Assembly (NCBI GenBank): GCA_021927905.1 | Contig: BLLK01000013.1 | Span: forward strand, 124,001 to 188,000 | Reading direction: 5' to 3' | Source: Chaetoceros tenuissimus | Taxonomy: Eukaryota > Bacillariophyta > Thalassiosirophyceae > Chaetocerotales > Chaetocerotaceae | DNA length: 64,000 bases | Shown: piece after piece, positions 10,089-21,500 of the stretch | How the letters are laid out: the number at the start of each line of letters is the position of its first letter | Numbering within the stretch: position 1 is the first letter of the stretch | The notes under the pieces: generated by a model | The model's database searches: none | What the model was told of the DNA's origin: nothing | What the model saw: the letters and a program-made list of their open reading frames with translations, nothing else | Made by a program: the position numbers and the translations under genes

Positions 10089-11540
10089 TTAGCCTTTTCT
10101 TTTACTTCGAGGAAGCTGTACACTTACAACAGCCTTCTTGGTAGATTCATCGACACTGGTGTTTTGTGGGTACCATGGTAAAAATGGAACAGATTTCGCT
10201 TGGGAATTCGATGCTAATTTCAAATCAGCCTCTTCTTTTGATTGTTCCTGCAAGTCACCTGTGCTACTATTCATGCTTGTATTTGTCATTAATGATGCGG
10301 ACATTTGAAGTGACGAGCATGAAGTAGATATACTGTCATCATCAAAATCTGGGGTAGCTAACATTTTTGCCAATGTCGGTGATACATTTGATCCAGTGCT
10401 AGTTGCCTCACTTAGTGGCGTGCAGTCCTCTACTGACGAAGAATATGTTGATGTAACTGGGGTTGTGATTTCCTCTTCTTCGGCGTCTTTCTGTTCTATT
10501 TCCATCGTCTTTTCTGCTTCAGTTTTTGCTTCAGATTTCTTTTCAGGAGAATCTGATCCACCAAATATACGACCAAAAGGATGAAATCCTTTCTTCTTTC
10601 CACTCTTTGGTGACGATTCCTTTTCTTTTTTCTCGACTACTACTTCCTTCTTTACTGTAGATTTCTTTTTAGAATTTGTTCGTTCGATAAGAAAGTCTTC
10701 ATGTGCTTTCAAGTTATCAATAATGTCTTTTTGGAATGCATCTTTTTTCTGATTTTCATCCATTAAACTCTTCACTTCGCGAACAAGTACTTTCTTCTCA
10801 GACTTCATCTTGAGTAGCTGTTGCTTAAGGACCTTGTTTTCTTTATATAAACGTTTTGCACACTTTTCAGCTTTCTCACATTTGACTAGCAATCTATTTG
10901 CTTCTGCCTGAGCTTCTTGCAAGTCTTCCAAATTCGATGCAGACTCTTTAGAGATTAAAGCTGCATTTCTATCAGCTGCTTTACATGCATCCTCAAGAGC
11001 AATCAAATGTGTTCCAATATTAGGTAAACCTGGCTGCTCCCAATGAGAAAAGTTATTCACAATATCCACAAAACGCTGGTTGTCATCGGAAACATAAGAT
11101 GCAATTGTCGCTGAAGATACACCACTAGTACACCTTCTTCTGTTTTGGTCTAGAGATAAGTCATCATCCATTCCAAAGCTACTTACAGATGGTACAGTAG
11201 AAATTGTACCATTTTCAGCGTTGAATTCATCGTTATCCTCATGACTTCTACTAGACTTTAGCTGTTTTGTCAAAAGCTGAATTGCATCCATTACAGCATA
11301 TAACATTTCATTTGACTCTTGGGCTTCTTCCAATGCCATATCTCTTTCATATTTCATATCTTCCAACAATTTCTTCATCTTTTCTATTGAGTCTTTGTCT
11401 CCTTTTGTATTTTCCATTTGGGGAGTGTCAGAACCTGAGGAGGAGGAAGAAGAAGAGTAGTCGAACGAAGAAGATGCACGGTCTTCACTCAAAGTTTGTG
11501 TTTGAGTAGGGTTCAAGCAAAGCAGATTATCATCACTCAT
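10089..11540 (-). CDS. Ser-rich coiled-coil protein, unknown function
   Basis: 483 residues from the ATG of MSDDNLLCL; an in-frame Met 36 bases upstream (11576) would add 12 residues and cannot be excluded. A Ser-rich N-terminus is followed by short heptad segments (~45-95), a low-complexity stretch, then a longer coiled coil (~190-280) with EEAQAEANRLL-like heptads and a KMKSEKKVLVREVKSL run. After this come a Lys-rich segment (KKKSTVKKEVVVEKKEKE), the phrase GFHPFGRIFGG, and a long acidic Ser/Thr tail ending in a basic RSKRKG. No enzyme motif, membrane segment or leader is visible. It is most likely a cytosolic or cytoskeletal scaffold. The gene is convergent with the sulfotransferase. Confidence 0.75.
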   Translation of the reverse strand: MSDDNLLCLNPTQTQTLSEDRASSSFDYSSSSSSSGSDTPQMENTKGDKDSIEKMKKLLEDMKYERDMALEEAQESNEMLYAVMDAIQLLTKQLKSSRSHEDNDEFNAENGTISTVPSVSSFGMDDDLSLDQNRRRCTSGVSSATIASYVSDDNQRFVDIVNNFSHWEQPGLPNIGTHLIALEDACKAADRNAALISKESASNLEDLQEAQAEANRLLVKCEKAEKCAKRLYKENKVLKQQLLKMKSEKKVLVREVKSLMDENQKKDAFQKDIIDNLKAHEDFLIERTNSKKKSTVKKEVVVEKKEKESSPKSGKKKGFHPFGRIFGGSDSPEKKSEAKTEAEKTMEIEQKDAEEEEITTPVTSTYSSSVEDCTPLSEATSTGSNVSPTLAKMLATPDFDDDSISTSCSSLQMSASLMTNTSMNSSTGDLQEQSKEEADLKLASNSQAKSVPFLPWYPQNTSVDESTKKAVVSVQLPRSKRKG

Positions 11541-12362
11541 TTTTTGCTGTTTACATATACTAACTTCCTTCAACATGTTGAGTTTGAAGTATGATTACAA
11601 TAAATTGATTCAGATGTGAATTATGAGGAATGAATAAAGATCAAAATGTTGTTCCAAAGGAGACCATCAGAGATTTGAATCCCACTGAGAAAGTTGTACT
11701 CGCTAAACTTCACATATTTCGTATTCATTTGTGTTCTAATCCCTTTTTAGAAGTGCACTATGGTGCCATTAGAGTATGAAGTGCATTCATCGATCTTGTC
11801 AAGTGCACAATGTTCCTTTTGTTGTGAGAAAGTTTCGTGCGTTGGATGTCGGTGGCAAAAAGTTGAAAAGGATGAGTCGTGAATAATATAAATTAGCTGG
11901 AAATGATTTGTTGCTAGACATGCTAATAAGCCTATTTAGATTATCGTCATTGTTAGCGTCATTGGAATCTTGACGAAATTCGAAGAGTTGTCATCAAACG
12001 CAAACGAGAAGGGCTAACGCGAAACATGTTCTTTCCTCTTCATTTCAACAGTTCTATTACATTTATAATCTCTTTTAAATTAAACTAATCATCAAAGTTA
12101 ATCCCACTAACTGCAAACCATTCCCTTGTTGCAGCATTGGTTGTTTCCAACCAATGACGTTGAAAGAAATTATAAAAGAAGACATGATTTGAGCAGAGGT
12201 AGTTTAGTTCTTATCTTTGTTTCTTACATTTTCTGCTCCTATATAATTGATATGTAAGAGATGAATGAATATCCTACTCATGACCATGCAGAAGGAATCT
12301 ACTCTTCCACTTGCTCATCCGGTAAATGAAGTGTACGTCGGGCACAAACTCTTGTCTCTCGT
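11541..12362. other. Intergenic region, no recognisable content
   Basis: About 820 bases between the upstream side of the coiled-coil gene and the 3' end of the alpha/beta hydrolase gene, both on the minus strand. It should hold the coiled-coil gene's promoter. I see no reading frame of credible composition, RNA gene or repeat. Confidence 0.4.
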
Positions 12363-13752
12363 CTATCCGAGCTTGGATTTATAGTAATTAATCATGAAGT
12401 CCATCCACTGATAACTATGAGACTTGTAATCACTCACACCATTGAGTCTTGCACCTGCGTTGAAGTTCTCGGTATGGTGACGGATCTCTGGATGAAGAAG
12501 GTTCACATTATCACCCCAACCCCCAAACCATTTGTCATATGTACCAACACCGGCTTGGCCCATACGATTCACCCAGTTACCACCTATTCCTGTGCTGAAT
12601 CCTAGAGCATAATCCTCCCAATTGTGTACAACATAGATCTTACCAACTGGCTGTCCATTCTTCTGCTTCAACAATCTCAAGATGTGTAAACCTTCCTTGT
12701 TCGCGGGATTGCTGCTTCTATTAATGAAGTCTTCATCGAATAGATTATGGCGGAGATCCTATCCGAAATATAAATTGTGAGTTGTGATTAGCCTTTTAAG
12801 AATAAGCATATTCAAGAACGACTGCAATAGTCATGTATAAAAATCACTTACAGCTGCAACCAAGAAGATGTTGTCAAATTTGAGGTTTTGAATCTTTCCA
12901 GCTGCTTTACGAAGAATGTAGTTTCCCATACTATGGCAAAGCAAGTTCTTCTTCGCGAATTTGCTTGTAGTTTGGAGGGTAGCTCCAAAAGCCAGCGCAA
13001 GCTCTTCTGCTGCTTCAGGGGCATTATCACCTCTATTCGATGAAAAAAGAAAAATCCAGATTAATAATGATGAGACTAAGTTGAAATGTTCTATAGTGTA
13101 ATGTGCAATTGTAGAACATACCTGTCTAGATGGTACAACTCCCCTGCTAAACTGTTATGACATGGCCAGATGATAGGGATAATCACATGGTTTACGCCCA
13201 TTTTGGCCTGTGCTTTATTGACAGCGTGAAGTGTATCCTGTGGCTCATTGTTATACCCATCTGTATTTCAAAAGAAAGTATAAGTTAGTCAGCATGAAAT
13301 AAAATGATGATTTATAGAAATATCATTTTCATAGCTTTCGACTTACGAATGAAGAAGAGAGGTGTAGCTCCAGCGTGTTTCTCAGTGAAGTAGGCCAAAG
13401 CTTCGTCTGCTGACATTTGATCTCCTTCATATGTATCGCCTCCAATATTTTTCACATTCTTGACAAAGATTGCTTTGATACGAGCACCGTCACCTGATCC
13501 ACCAGGAGTAGATCCACTAAAGGTGATACGCTTTGGGCGACCTGTTTGAGGGCGTTCATCGTAGTCGATACTTGTCACAATCATGCCAGGAAAAGAGAGA
13601 TTCTGTGGAACAGGAGTGGCCCTATCGATGGATGCACCAAAGAATGGAAGCTCTCTTGGTAACTGAGTAACTGTTTCTACCTCTTCGACTGTAGAATCAA
13701 CAGCCTTCGCCTTTGGAGCAGTGAACTCCTCGATACAGTTTTTGAAAAACAT
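12363..13752 (-). CDS. DUF900-type alpha/beta hydrolase
   Basis: Four exons: 13347-13752, 13122-13260, 12852-13032 and 12363-12758. Donors are GTAAGT, GTATGT, GTAAGT and every phase matches, giving 373 residues. Across the first junction the protein reads PLFFIHGYNNEP, the F-x-HGYN oxyanion-hole motif of DUF900 (alpha/beta hydrolases of unknown function). PIIWPC follows, then LLCHSMGNYIL, the nucleophile elbow with Ser in a C-H-S-M-G setting, and after it FDNIFLVAADLRH. Later VVHNWEDYAL and a SHSY near the C-terminus are candidates for the acid and His of the triad. No leader or membrane segment, so probably cytosolic; the substrate is unknown. The start at 13752 was preferred because the 95 in-frame residues upstream have no protein-like composition and contain a long run typical of 5' UTR. 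Confidence 0.85.
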
Positions 13753-14303
13753 GCTTTGTTTGATTGAAAGTAGAAAATAGAGCTTTATTTGATGCTTTGA
13801 TTTTTTATGAGAGAGTGAAAATCTCAGCCTAGAACCCCTACGTTGAGAGTTACTGCATAGAGACCCTATCCAGAATTCCCAACGCAGAGTCTTTGAATCT
13901 TTTACTTCAAGTGGAATGCAGATGGCAAGCAGATGGAAGGAACAACCAATTATCATGTAACAATTAAAACAACTGTACCTCAACGTAGTTTCTTGACAGG
14001 ATATTTTTTCCATATTTTGACCATGTTCATGATTCATGATGTGACAATGAAGAAATAAGAGACATTTTGGACAAATTTCAAAATAATGTCTTCGTACGAA
14101 ACTTGATTTGGCTCAACTATGTACGTATACAGGAAGGGAAGATCGAACAGACGGATTCGATTCCTGGTTTCCTCGATAACATAGAACCCTTATCAGTAGA
14201 ACCCCTATCAAGCAGTAGAACCCCTAGAGGCAAAAGTGAGCTTGGCAAAGAGAAAGCAATAATCTTACTTCGAAACTGAGAGAGTTAGATATCCCTTACT
14301 TTA
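13753..14303. other. Intergenic region with a short repeated motif
   Basis: Between the start of the hydrolase gene and the end of the next minus-strand gene. A short motif agaaccc(c)tat/tag occurs about four times (near 13829, 14183, 14199 and 14216). The plus-strand frame at 14067-14279 lacks protein-like composition. Nothing else seen. Confidence 0.4.
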
Positions 14304-15505
14304 CTATTTACAATCACATCGCAAAACTCTAGGATGTGATTGGGCACAAACTGGAAGTTGATGCCTCCCCTTCACATTTTCTAATACAATCCGAACATTA
14401 TCAATACTTACTGTTTCATACCAAGTTGTAAAATCACCAAGTATTCTAATACTCGATATGCCTGAAAGCATCTGTAAAAATTCACACTTTGTAGGAATGA
14501 CCCAATCTTTTAATGTATTTTTGGGATCCTTCAACCAGCCTGAATTTTCAGTGAGTGGAATTGAAAATGAGCTAGTATTACCATCAAAACCTTTGGTAGC
14601 CTTGAGAGGGAATCCAAATCTCTCTCCATGACTTAAACTACATTGTTTACATTCGATTTCGACTAGATTCAATTTATCCCCTACTCGCAGCTTCTCAGTG
14701 GAATAATTTCCCGAGAACGAAGATAAATCAAATTCTAATCGGCCTCCATATGCAATGCCCTGCCAGCCATGAAATTTCGAGGGCAGTTCAAAGTACCAAA
14801 AGTCCCCATCACTACCATCTGGTTGTATATTTACGGATTGTTCACGTCCATAGATGTAATGATTCATAAGCCCTCTACTTGTTGGATCATGAATAACTTG
14901 TGTACCCGATTTTCCATTATTCACAAGTTTCCAACTTTCATCGTCAAATGTAAAGTCTGATGCAACCACGACTTTGGAAGGAGGAACAATGACTACTGTC
15001 CCGTCCAAACTTGTAGCTTCTTTATCTCTTACATTAAATTGGAAACGCCCCCATTCTCCATTTTTAGCTCGTCCAGATGGTTTGTAAACAATCTTACTTT
15101 TCTTACCAATAACGTCCATCGGTACAGTTGTGATTGCCTTTCCAGCTTTTGGATCATAACCATGTTTGTCGTATAGATGCGAAACTTGATACAGAGTCCC
15201 AAATTTTGGAAGAGATGTGATTGTCGCCTTTGTCTATAGTAGCGATTCCCAAGTCAATATCTTTAGAAACTAGAATATAATATAGGAAGCTCAATTGTAA
15301 ATAAAAAAAAACTCACTTGATCTCCATCTCTATCAAGTCCAAATAGTGCAATCACCACTTCACCATTTTGTTCCACTTCTACAACTTGATGCAGTGCAAG
15401 TGGTGCTGCTGAATCACATGGTTCAAAATTCTGACCAAAGAGCAAGAATGTTACAAAGGAAATTAATTTCCGTTTGAATGGTTTCATTTTTATTTGCAGA
15501 CGCAA
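14304..15505 (-). CDS. Secreted protein with cadherin-like and laminin-B-like domains
   Basis: Two exons: 15317-15505 and 14304-15233, with a GTGAGT...ATAG intron of 83 bases, phase 0, giving up to 372 residues. The start could be 15505 or the second Met at 15487. A signal peptide (basic KPFKRK then a hydrophobic core) opens the protein. Across the junction FGLDRDGDQTKATITSLPKFG and GTLYQV resemble the D-x-D-G-D ... P-x-x-G-x-L pattern of cadherin-like repeats. Residues ~150-365 resemble the laminin B (domain IV) module: FWYFELPSKF, YGGRLEFDLSSF, a conserved Cys pair region (CKQCS), and a C-terminal ISSIRILGDFTTWYETVSIDNVRI. Laminin B domains bind extracellular ligands; here it is probably a wall or surface protein. 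Both domain calls rest on pattern resemblance only. Confidence 0.72.
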
Positions 15506-15658
15506 AAGTGTTGGTCCTGAAGCTTCAGCAGCTGTTTTTCACTGCATCACTTTCCTTGTGAATTTTTCTGACATCGTGTGCAGTAAAAAATTGATAACGC
15601 TTTGGAGCAAATCAATCCGTCTTTCTTTGGCCTAACAAGATTTTCTCATGTAAGAAAC

Positions 15659-15958
15659 ATGAAACTTATATCTCATGTAATAATACTGATATTTTCCTTG
15701 GTTCTGGGAATATTCATCGGAATCCAAACAAAGACTCGATGCTGCATTGAAGAACGAACAGATCTAGGTGTACTCATTGGATTCGCAAGTTGCATTTCTT
15801 GCTGGACGCTACTTTATGTTCTCATTGAAGAGTCTTTATGTGCTGGTGGTATACTGAGGCTATGCATGGGCACAAATGAAAACTTGGAACCTCCGAAACC
15901 TAAGCGACATTCCAACATTATGAAGAGTAATCCCACACTAGAATTTACTGACTTGTGA
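15659..15958 (+). CDS. Small membrane protein, unknown
   Basis: 99 residues from the ATG at 15659; the longer frame upstream begins at a TTG and is not needed. Two hydrophobic segments are visible: LISHVIILIFSLVLGIFIGI (~3-22) and a second around LGVLIGFASCISCWTLLYVLI (~38-58), with a Cys pair between them. A short Pro/Lys-rich tail (PPKPKRH) faces the cytosol if both ends are inside. No family is recognised. Hydrophobicity and a clean ATG support a real gene, but it is short and has no homolog I can name. It starts only ~150 bases from the divergent laminin-B-like gene. Confidence 0.45.
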   Translation: MKLISHVIILIFSLVLGIFIGIQTKTRCCIEERTDLGVLIGFASCISCWTLLYVLIEESLCAGGILRLCMGTNENLEPPKPKRHSNIMKSNPTLEFTDL

Positions 15959-16806
15959 TAAAGAGAAATATCTAGATTCTCTTGAAAACAGAGGGAGCGA
16001 AGATTCTTCCACTCGTCTAGCTTCTCTAAAAGAGAGAGAGAGAGAGAAGAAGAAGATGCAAGAAAAAATCTTAGAGCTTGGAGCTCCTCAAGCTCTCTAA
16101 ATTACGTCCAGTAATACTAGGGCAAATTGTAAACGTCACCTTCTAGTCATAACCTGTACACATCAGAGGGCTGCCTGCTGACATATAAGAGGAAAGAAGA
16201 CCGCAATGCAATGGGCATGATCACTCGTGCCATTAGCCGATGAGACTTCTTGATGTCGATTGAAAGTGCACCAAACTAGGTGACGATGGCTTCATGTCTG
16301 AAAAAGAGTTGTTCTTTATTTGGGAAGTGAGTGAATCGACATAGGAGGGTTTCCTTCGATTGTGTTCTAATGAATCTTGTAAAGATTTGTTTCGTGTTTT
16401 TTAGCTCCTCAGAAGCGATGATGATGACCCTGACCGGGTCGGGTGCCTTTTCGAGCTGCTGCATCCGTGTCAGCGTCTCGGGAAGTTTCCAGAGGAGTGA
16501 TTGCAGACTTCGGCAAAATACAACACGAAGCACCTTCACCTAGCTATCGTACCTCTCCAATTAGGGGTCAAGTGATCCCTTAAACATTATAAATAATACA
16601 GTAATAAGAATATAATACTTTACAAAACAGCTTTAGTTTGTTATTTAGTCTAAATGGGAACGATACAAAGGAACATACAACTCAGACAGCCAAGGCCCTT
16701 TCCCCCACGAACTAGTTCTTCTTCACTAAAAGGTACATTTCACATGTCGACAAGAGTTGCCTGTGCTCTATTAAAACACAGCATCTTGGAATAGGCTATA
16801 GTCAGT
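15959..16806. other. Intergenic region with GA microsatellite and near-palindrome
   Basis: Holds a (GA)n/(GAA)n microsatellite at about 16030-16056, a near-palindrome agagcttggag...ctcaagctct at 16073-16096, and a stretch at about 16420-16515 that is more GC-rich than its surroundings. Short frames on both strands near 16276-16543 overlap each other; neither can be supported as a gene. Confidence 0.45.
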
Positions 16807-17475
16807 TTAAATCTTTTCAATCTTTTGGAAGGCTCCTCCTCCAGTAACTTTTCGGAGTCCCTCCTTCTCCTTCTGAATATCGCTGTCGTCCTTTGTTCTC
16901 TTGGTCATGCTCGCCATCATAGCTTTGTAGGAAGTCTTTTTCTTCTTCTTCCTCTTCTTCTCTTCAGGCTTCTTTTCTACTTCATTCATTTGTACATCAG
17001 CCACTGGCTCTGCTGCTGCTACAGGAGCGGGAGTCTCAACTTCCATTGGGGCTGGTTCCGATTCAGCCACAGTTTGCGATGCTGCTACCGGCTGACATAC
17101 TGGAGACGCAGAGTCGTTTCCTTCCTTCTTTTGTAATTCACGCCAACATTTAGAACAGCAGTCGTTTGTTGCAGTGTTGCCCTAGAGAGAGAGAAGAAAA
17201 GAGGTCAGAATTTTTCAAAAAAAAAAGAACTGGGTCCCGAATTCGTCCGTGAACCAGTCGTTGGCTTTCTGATCCATTGACTCCGTCTAGTCCATGAATA
17301 GTTAGGAGCTTGATAATAAATCAGCTCAATTCAAAAGAGAGACTTGTCATAACATCATAGGCCTCGTACATGTTTCCATGACTCGAATTCCTGTCGATTC
17401 CAAACTTACAAAGAAGCCGCATCCCAACTTGCAGAGAACTGGTTCTGAAGGTGTATTAGTTGCTTGATTGCTCAT
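16807..17475 (-). CDS. A20-type zinc-finger protein
   Basis: Two exons, 17410-17475 (22 codons) and 16807-17181, flank a 228-base GTAAGT...CTAG intron in phase 0; 146 residues. Across the junction the protein reads CKLGCGFFGNTATNDCCSKCW, an A20 zinc finger (C-x3-C ... C-x2-C with the GFFG core). A20 fingers bind ubiquitin; in plants, A20/AN1 proteins act in stress responses. Here no AN1 finger follows. Instead there is an Ala/Glu/Pro-rich linker, a KKRKKKKK basic block (possible nuclear signal) and a conserved-looking tail SYKAMMASMTKRT ... LRKVTGGGAFQKIEKI. The first exon is too small to show as a long reading frame; it was recovered from the donor and the zinc ligands. Probably cytosolic or nuclear. 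Confidence 0.85.
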
Positions 17476-18558
17476 TTTCAAATTCAATGTAGTAAGTAGT
17501 CTTTTCTATGAAAGGTCCGAGCGCTAGAGTGGGTCGGAGTTGAAAGGTATGTATTTGGACCGGAGTCAGTCGTTTGTATGTTGTGTTAGTTGTGTCGTTT
17601 CAATTTTTATGAGAGCGAAATGGAACAGAATACAGACGAACGAAGGCCGAAGAACATCGTTTTTCCAACCGTGTTCACTTGGGAAATACGATTGATTCCA
17701 TTATTTTGTCGCATAGGTGTCACCAACGTTAGCAAGACGGACGTTGGAAAAATGAGGTCATTCCAATCAAGTGATGTTGTACGAATATGTTGTGATTGAT
17801 TGATGTTTTGTGCAAATGAACACTTCCAATAAAATTACTAATCATATACTTAGCTCTCTAAACCAATGGTTGTGACAACTAGTGCTACCTAGTCCGCATA
17901 ACTCGCTCAGGCGAATTCTTCATCTCTTTGAATTTGCAAAGACGGACGATGGAAAAATGAGGTCATTCCAAAGTGATGATGTGGTTGGTTGATGTTTTGT
18001 GAATGGTTTTAAACTCTTCACTTTTCTTCTGCATTCAATGATGTCTTGATGAGAGATGTTGCATGCAGATATTCGAAATTTATGGTCAATTCATTATTTG
18101 CTATTGATTGGATCATGCTGCAAACAAACTAGGAAGGACCAAATTGCAAATTCATAATACAATTTACGGATTGTATGCAGGATATAGTATCTACGTCTTT
18201 TTCTTATAATGTCCAACTATTTCCTCACTGTAAAGAAATGCAAAATTGGCCAACCAGTATTGTTCACTGACAATCCCGAATATAAGTTGTATGAAATTAA
18301 ACATGGCTGTCTGTAGTAGCAAAAAGACTTAAAAAAGGGATTTCATACATCAGATCAAAAGCTTCCTGAAACGACCAAACAGTTTCTCTATGAATTCCAT
18401 TCTAAAGACTAAACTGAAATATTAAATCTTTTCAACATTACAATCATAATACCTTCAAAATATACGTAGGTATCATGTCATGCCCAAGGCCTAGTGTAAA
18501 AGAATCAAATATAATTAACTATGAATATGTATTTTACGAAAATAGATTTCTTTCAAAA
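17476..18558. other. Long intergenic region with a direct repeat
   Basis: About 1.08 kb between the A20 gene start and the protease 3' end. A 35-base imperfect direct repeat (core ggaaaaatgaggtcattcca) lies at 17732-17766 and 17936-17971, 204 bases apart, each followed by a related tgatgttttgtg phrase. The plus-strand frame 17590-17799 overlaps the first copy and has no protein-like features. No RNA gene seen. Confidence 0.45.
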
Positions 18559-21500
18559 TCATGAAGATAAAGTCAGACCGCCTCCACAGCTGCAACAGCA
18601 TTCATTCGCTGTAAGACCAAAGTTTGCAGATCCATGGCCATACTGCTGACATCTACCACTATGCGAATACCACTCACAGGTATATGCACCGCCGTCAACG
18701 TCAAACCATCCTTCCATCTTGTCATTGCAAACAGATTCTGATGTTGATCCCGATCCTGATGATGAAGATGGACTACTTCCTTGAGACAGTAAAGGAGGAG
18801 ATTGCAAGTCTTGATTACTTACGCTGGTGACGATATCACCTCCTCCACAGCTGCAACAGCATTCATTCGCTGTAAGACCGAAGTTTGCAGATCCATGGCC
18901 ATACTGCTGACATCTACCATTCTGACTATACCATTCACAGGTGTATGCACCTCCGTCGACGTCAAACCATCCTTCCATCTTGTCATTACAAACAGATCCT
19001 GGTGTTGATCCTGATCCTGATGACGATGATTGACTACTTCCTTGAAATGTTGAAGGAGGAGATCCAGATGGTGAGCCTTGATTACTTCCACTGGAGACTA
19101 TGTCTCCTCCTCCACAGCTGCAACAAGCCTCATTAGCTGTAAGACCAAAGTTCGCGGATCCATGGCCATACTGCTGACATCTACCATTCTGACTGTACCA
19201 TTCACAGGTGTATGCACCTCCGTCGACGTCAAACCATCCTTCCATCTTGTCATTACAAACAGATCCTGGTGTTGGTCCTGATCCTGATGACGATGATGGA
19301 CTACTTCCTTGAAATGTTGAAGGAGGAGACGGAGAGCCTTGATTACTTCCACTGGAGACTATGTCTCCTCCTCCACAGCTGCAACAGCATTCGTTAGCTG
19401 TAAGACCAAAGTTCGCTGATCCATGGCCATACTGCTGACATCCACCATTCTGACTGTACCAGTCACAGGTATATGCACCTCCGTCGACGTCAAACCATCC
19501 TTCCATCTTGTTATTACAAACAGACCCTACATTGAATTGTCTATTAGAGAGTGGAATGGAGGGTGAAGAAGAGGCAATTCTTGTAGGTGAGAGAGACGAC
19601 GCAAAAGATGGTTTTGAACTTGGTGTTGCCGTTGGTCTCGAAGTTGGACCAGAGGATGGTTTGATGGACGGAATGTGAGAAGGAATTTTCGACGGATTGA
19701 GTGATATTTGATGAGATGGAATGTTTGATGGAGAAGATGTAGACGATAACGATAATGAAGTGTCAAGTATTCTTCCTCCTCCACAGCTACAACACGCCTC
19801 ATTAGCAGTTGTATTGAAGTTCGATGATGCACCCCATGTTGTACACCTATCCCCTACACCATACCAATCACAATTGTACATCTCACCATCTGCATCGTGC
19901 CATCCTTCTGGTGAATCCAAGCAGTTGCCACTTCGAGTTGGTGATGATGATGGTGCATCAGATACTTTAATACTAGGAGCACTGGTTGCTCGATGGAAGT
20001 AACTAATGGATCTTAAACGTGCCTTTCCTGCACCCCTGTATTTACTTTTGACTCTTGCATCTATATCATTCTTTCGCTCTTTGTATCCATCAATAATTTC
20101 TCTTGATCTTCTAGCTCTTTGGCTTTGACCGTAATTATGCTTGTACCTGAACTTCATGGTCGCAAGAACATAGTCTTCAGCAGCAATTGTTGCTTCTTGA
20201 AGATTTCTCCTTGATACACAGTGAGGTTGAGCGCTCATAATCTCAAATGTAGACTCTGGATCTATCTCTTTCAAAGATGACAGCAAAGATTCCTCCACAT
20301 GGGTGACATCACATGTTCCATCTACCAGAACCTCAAAGCTTCCACTTGTAGTGATGGTTGTGGTAGAATCAATGTCGATAAAAGCTTCACCAGATGCTTC
20401 ACCAATACTGAACACTGTCACGTTCAACGATAATCCAATTGATGCATGGAAACTCTCTCCAGCAGAAAGCGTAGCATGCAAAATTGAGCTCGATCCGTAC
20501 ATTTCCTCATCCTCTACACTATATACATTTACAGTACCTAAAGATTTTGCACCACTATTGTTTTCTGTCATACCATTGTATCCAACAAAGTATGTCATAT
20601 TTGTGTCTGTAGCAACTTTGATAATCATTGGTGGTCCGGTCACAAGTGGATCATTGTTAAAACTGGTCAGGCCCCCCGTGTACTTCAGGCTACGAAGCTC
20701 CTGGTCTAGACTAACATCATTGATGATATGGTATCTATCTCCGTACCAGCTTGTTTTCCAGAATTTTGCGCCATTGGTACAGATCTTTGGTCCATCTCTC
20801 CGAGCATAAGAGAAACCCATAATCCCTGATCTGTCATTGTACTTTGACTCCATCGTACCGCTATGTCCCCATCCCAGATTGTGCCCAATTTCATGCATTT
20901 GTGCTCTATTGATAAAAGGCAAGATATAATTAGAGCGAGTTAGAATGCCAGGCTATTGTCTTTCAACTACATGTTTTGTACTTACGAAACGTATGTGCAC
21001 CATCTATCTAAGAAGACAGTTAGGTGACCTCCCATGATTCCAGGTGACCTCCCATGATTCCATATGCAACAGATGGCATACTTCCAGGTGGGAAACAATA
21101 CATTACCTAGGGAAGGTTGGTATAGTGTTAGATATGAAATACTTGATATTTTCAAGAGATTTTGTACTGATATAAACGACACTTACATGATCAGCAAGCT
21201 CACGCTGATTCGTTACTCCGAACTGGTAGTTTAGCTCTTGTGTAACCTTGTTCCTGAGGAGGGAATGATGTGAAGTTTTGGAATAAGGAATTGTAACTGT
21301 CGTAGCACCATTTCGAATTGAGGTTGTCAATCCATTGCGATCCAAGGTTTTCACGAAGCTCATTTGTCCGTAGGAACAAGCATTTAATTGAGAAGCGAGA
21401 GTTACGGTGCCAGCACTGTTTCCAAAGATACTTTTCGATATCTCGCTCACTGTATTTGATGGCTCAGAGTCTGCAAGTACAACACGTACAACCAATACTG

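Noticed and set aside
14067-14279. 70-codon plus-strand frame
   Set aside because: It crosses the short repeated agaaccc motif and shows no domain or leader.
16276-16543. Overlapping small frames on both strands (87 and 70 codons)
   Set aside because: They overlap each other, match no family and have no supporting splice or leader signal; at best one is real, and the sequence does not decide which.
17590-17799. 69-codon plus-strand frame
   Set aside because: It spans a non-coding direct repeat and has no protein-like composition.
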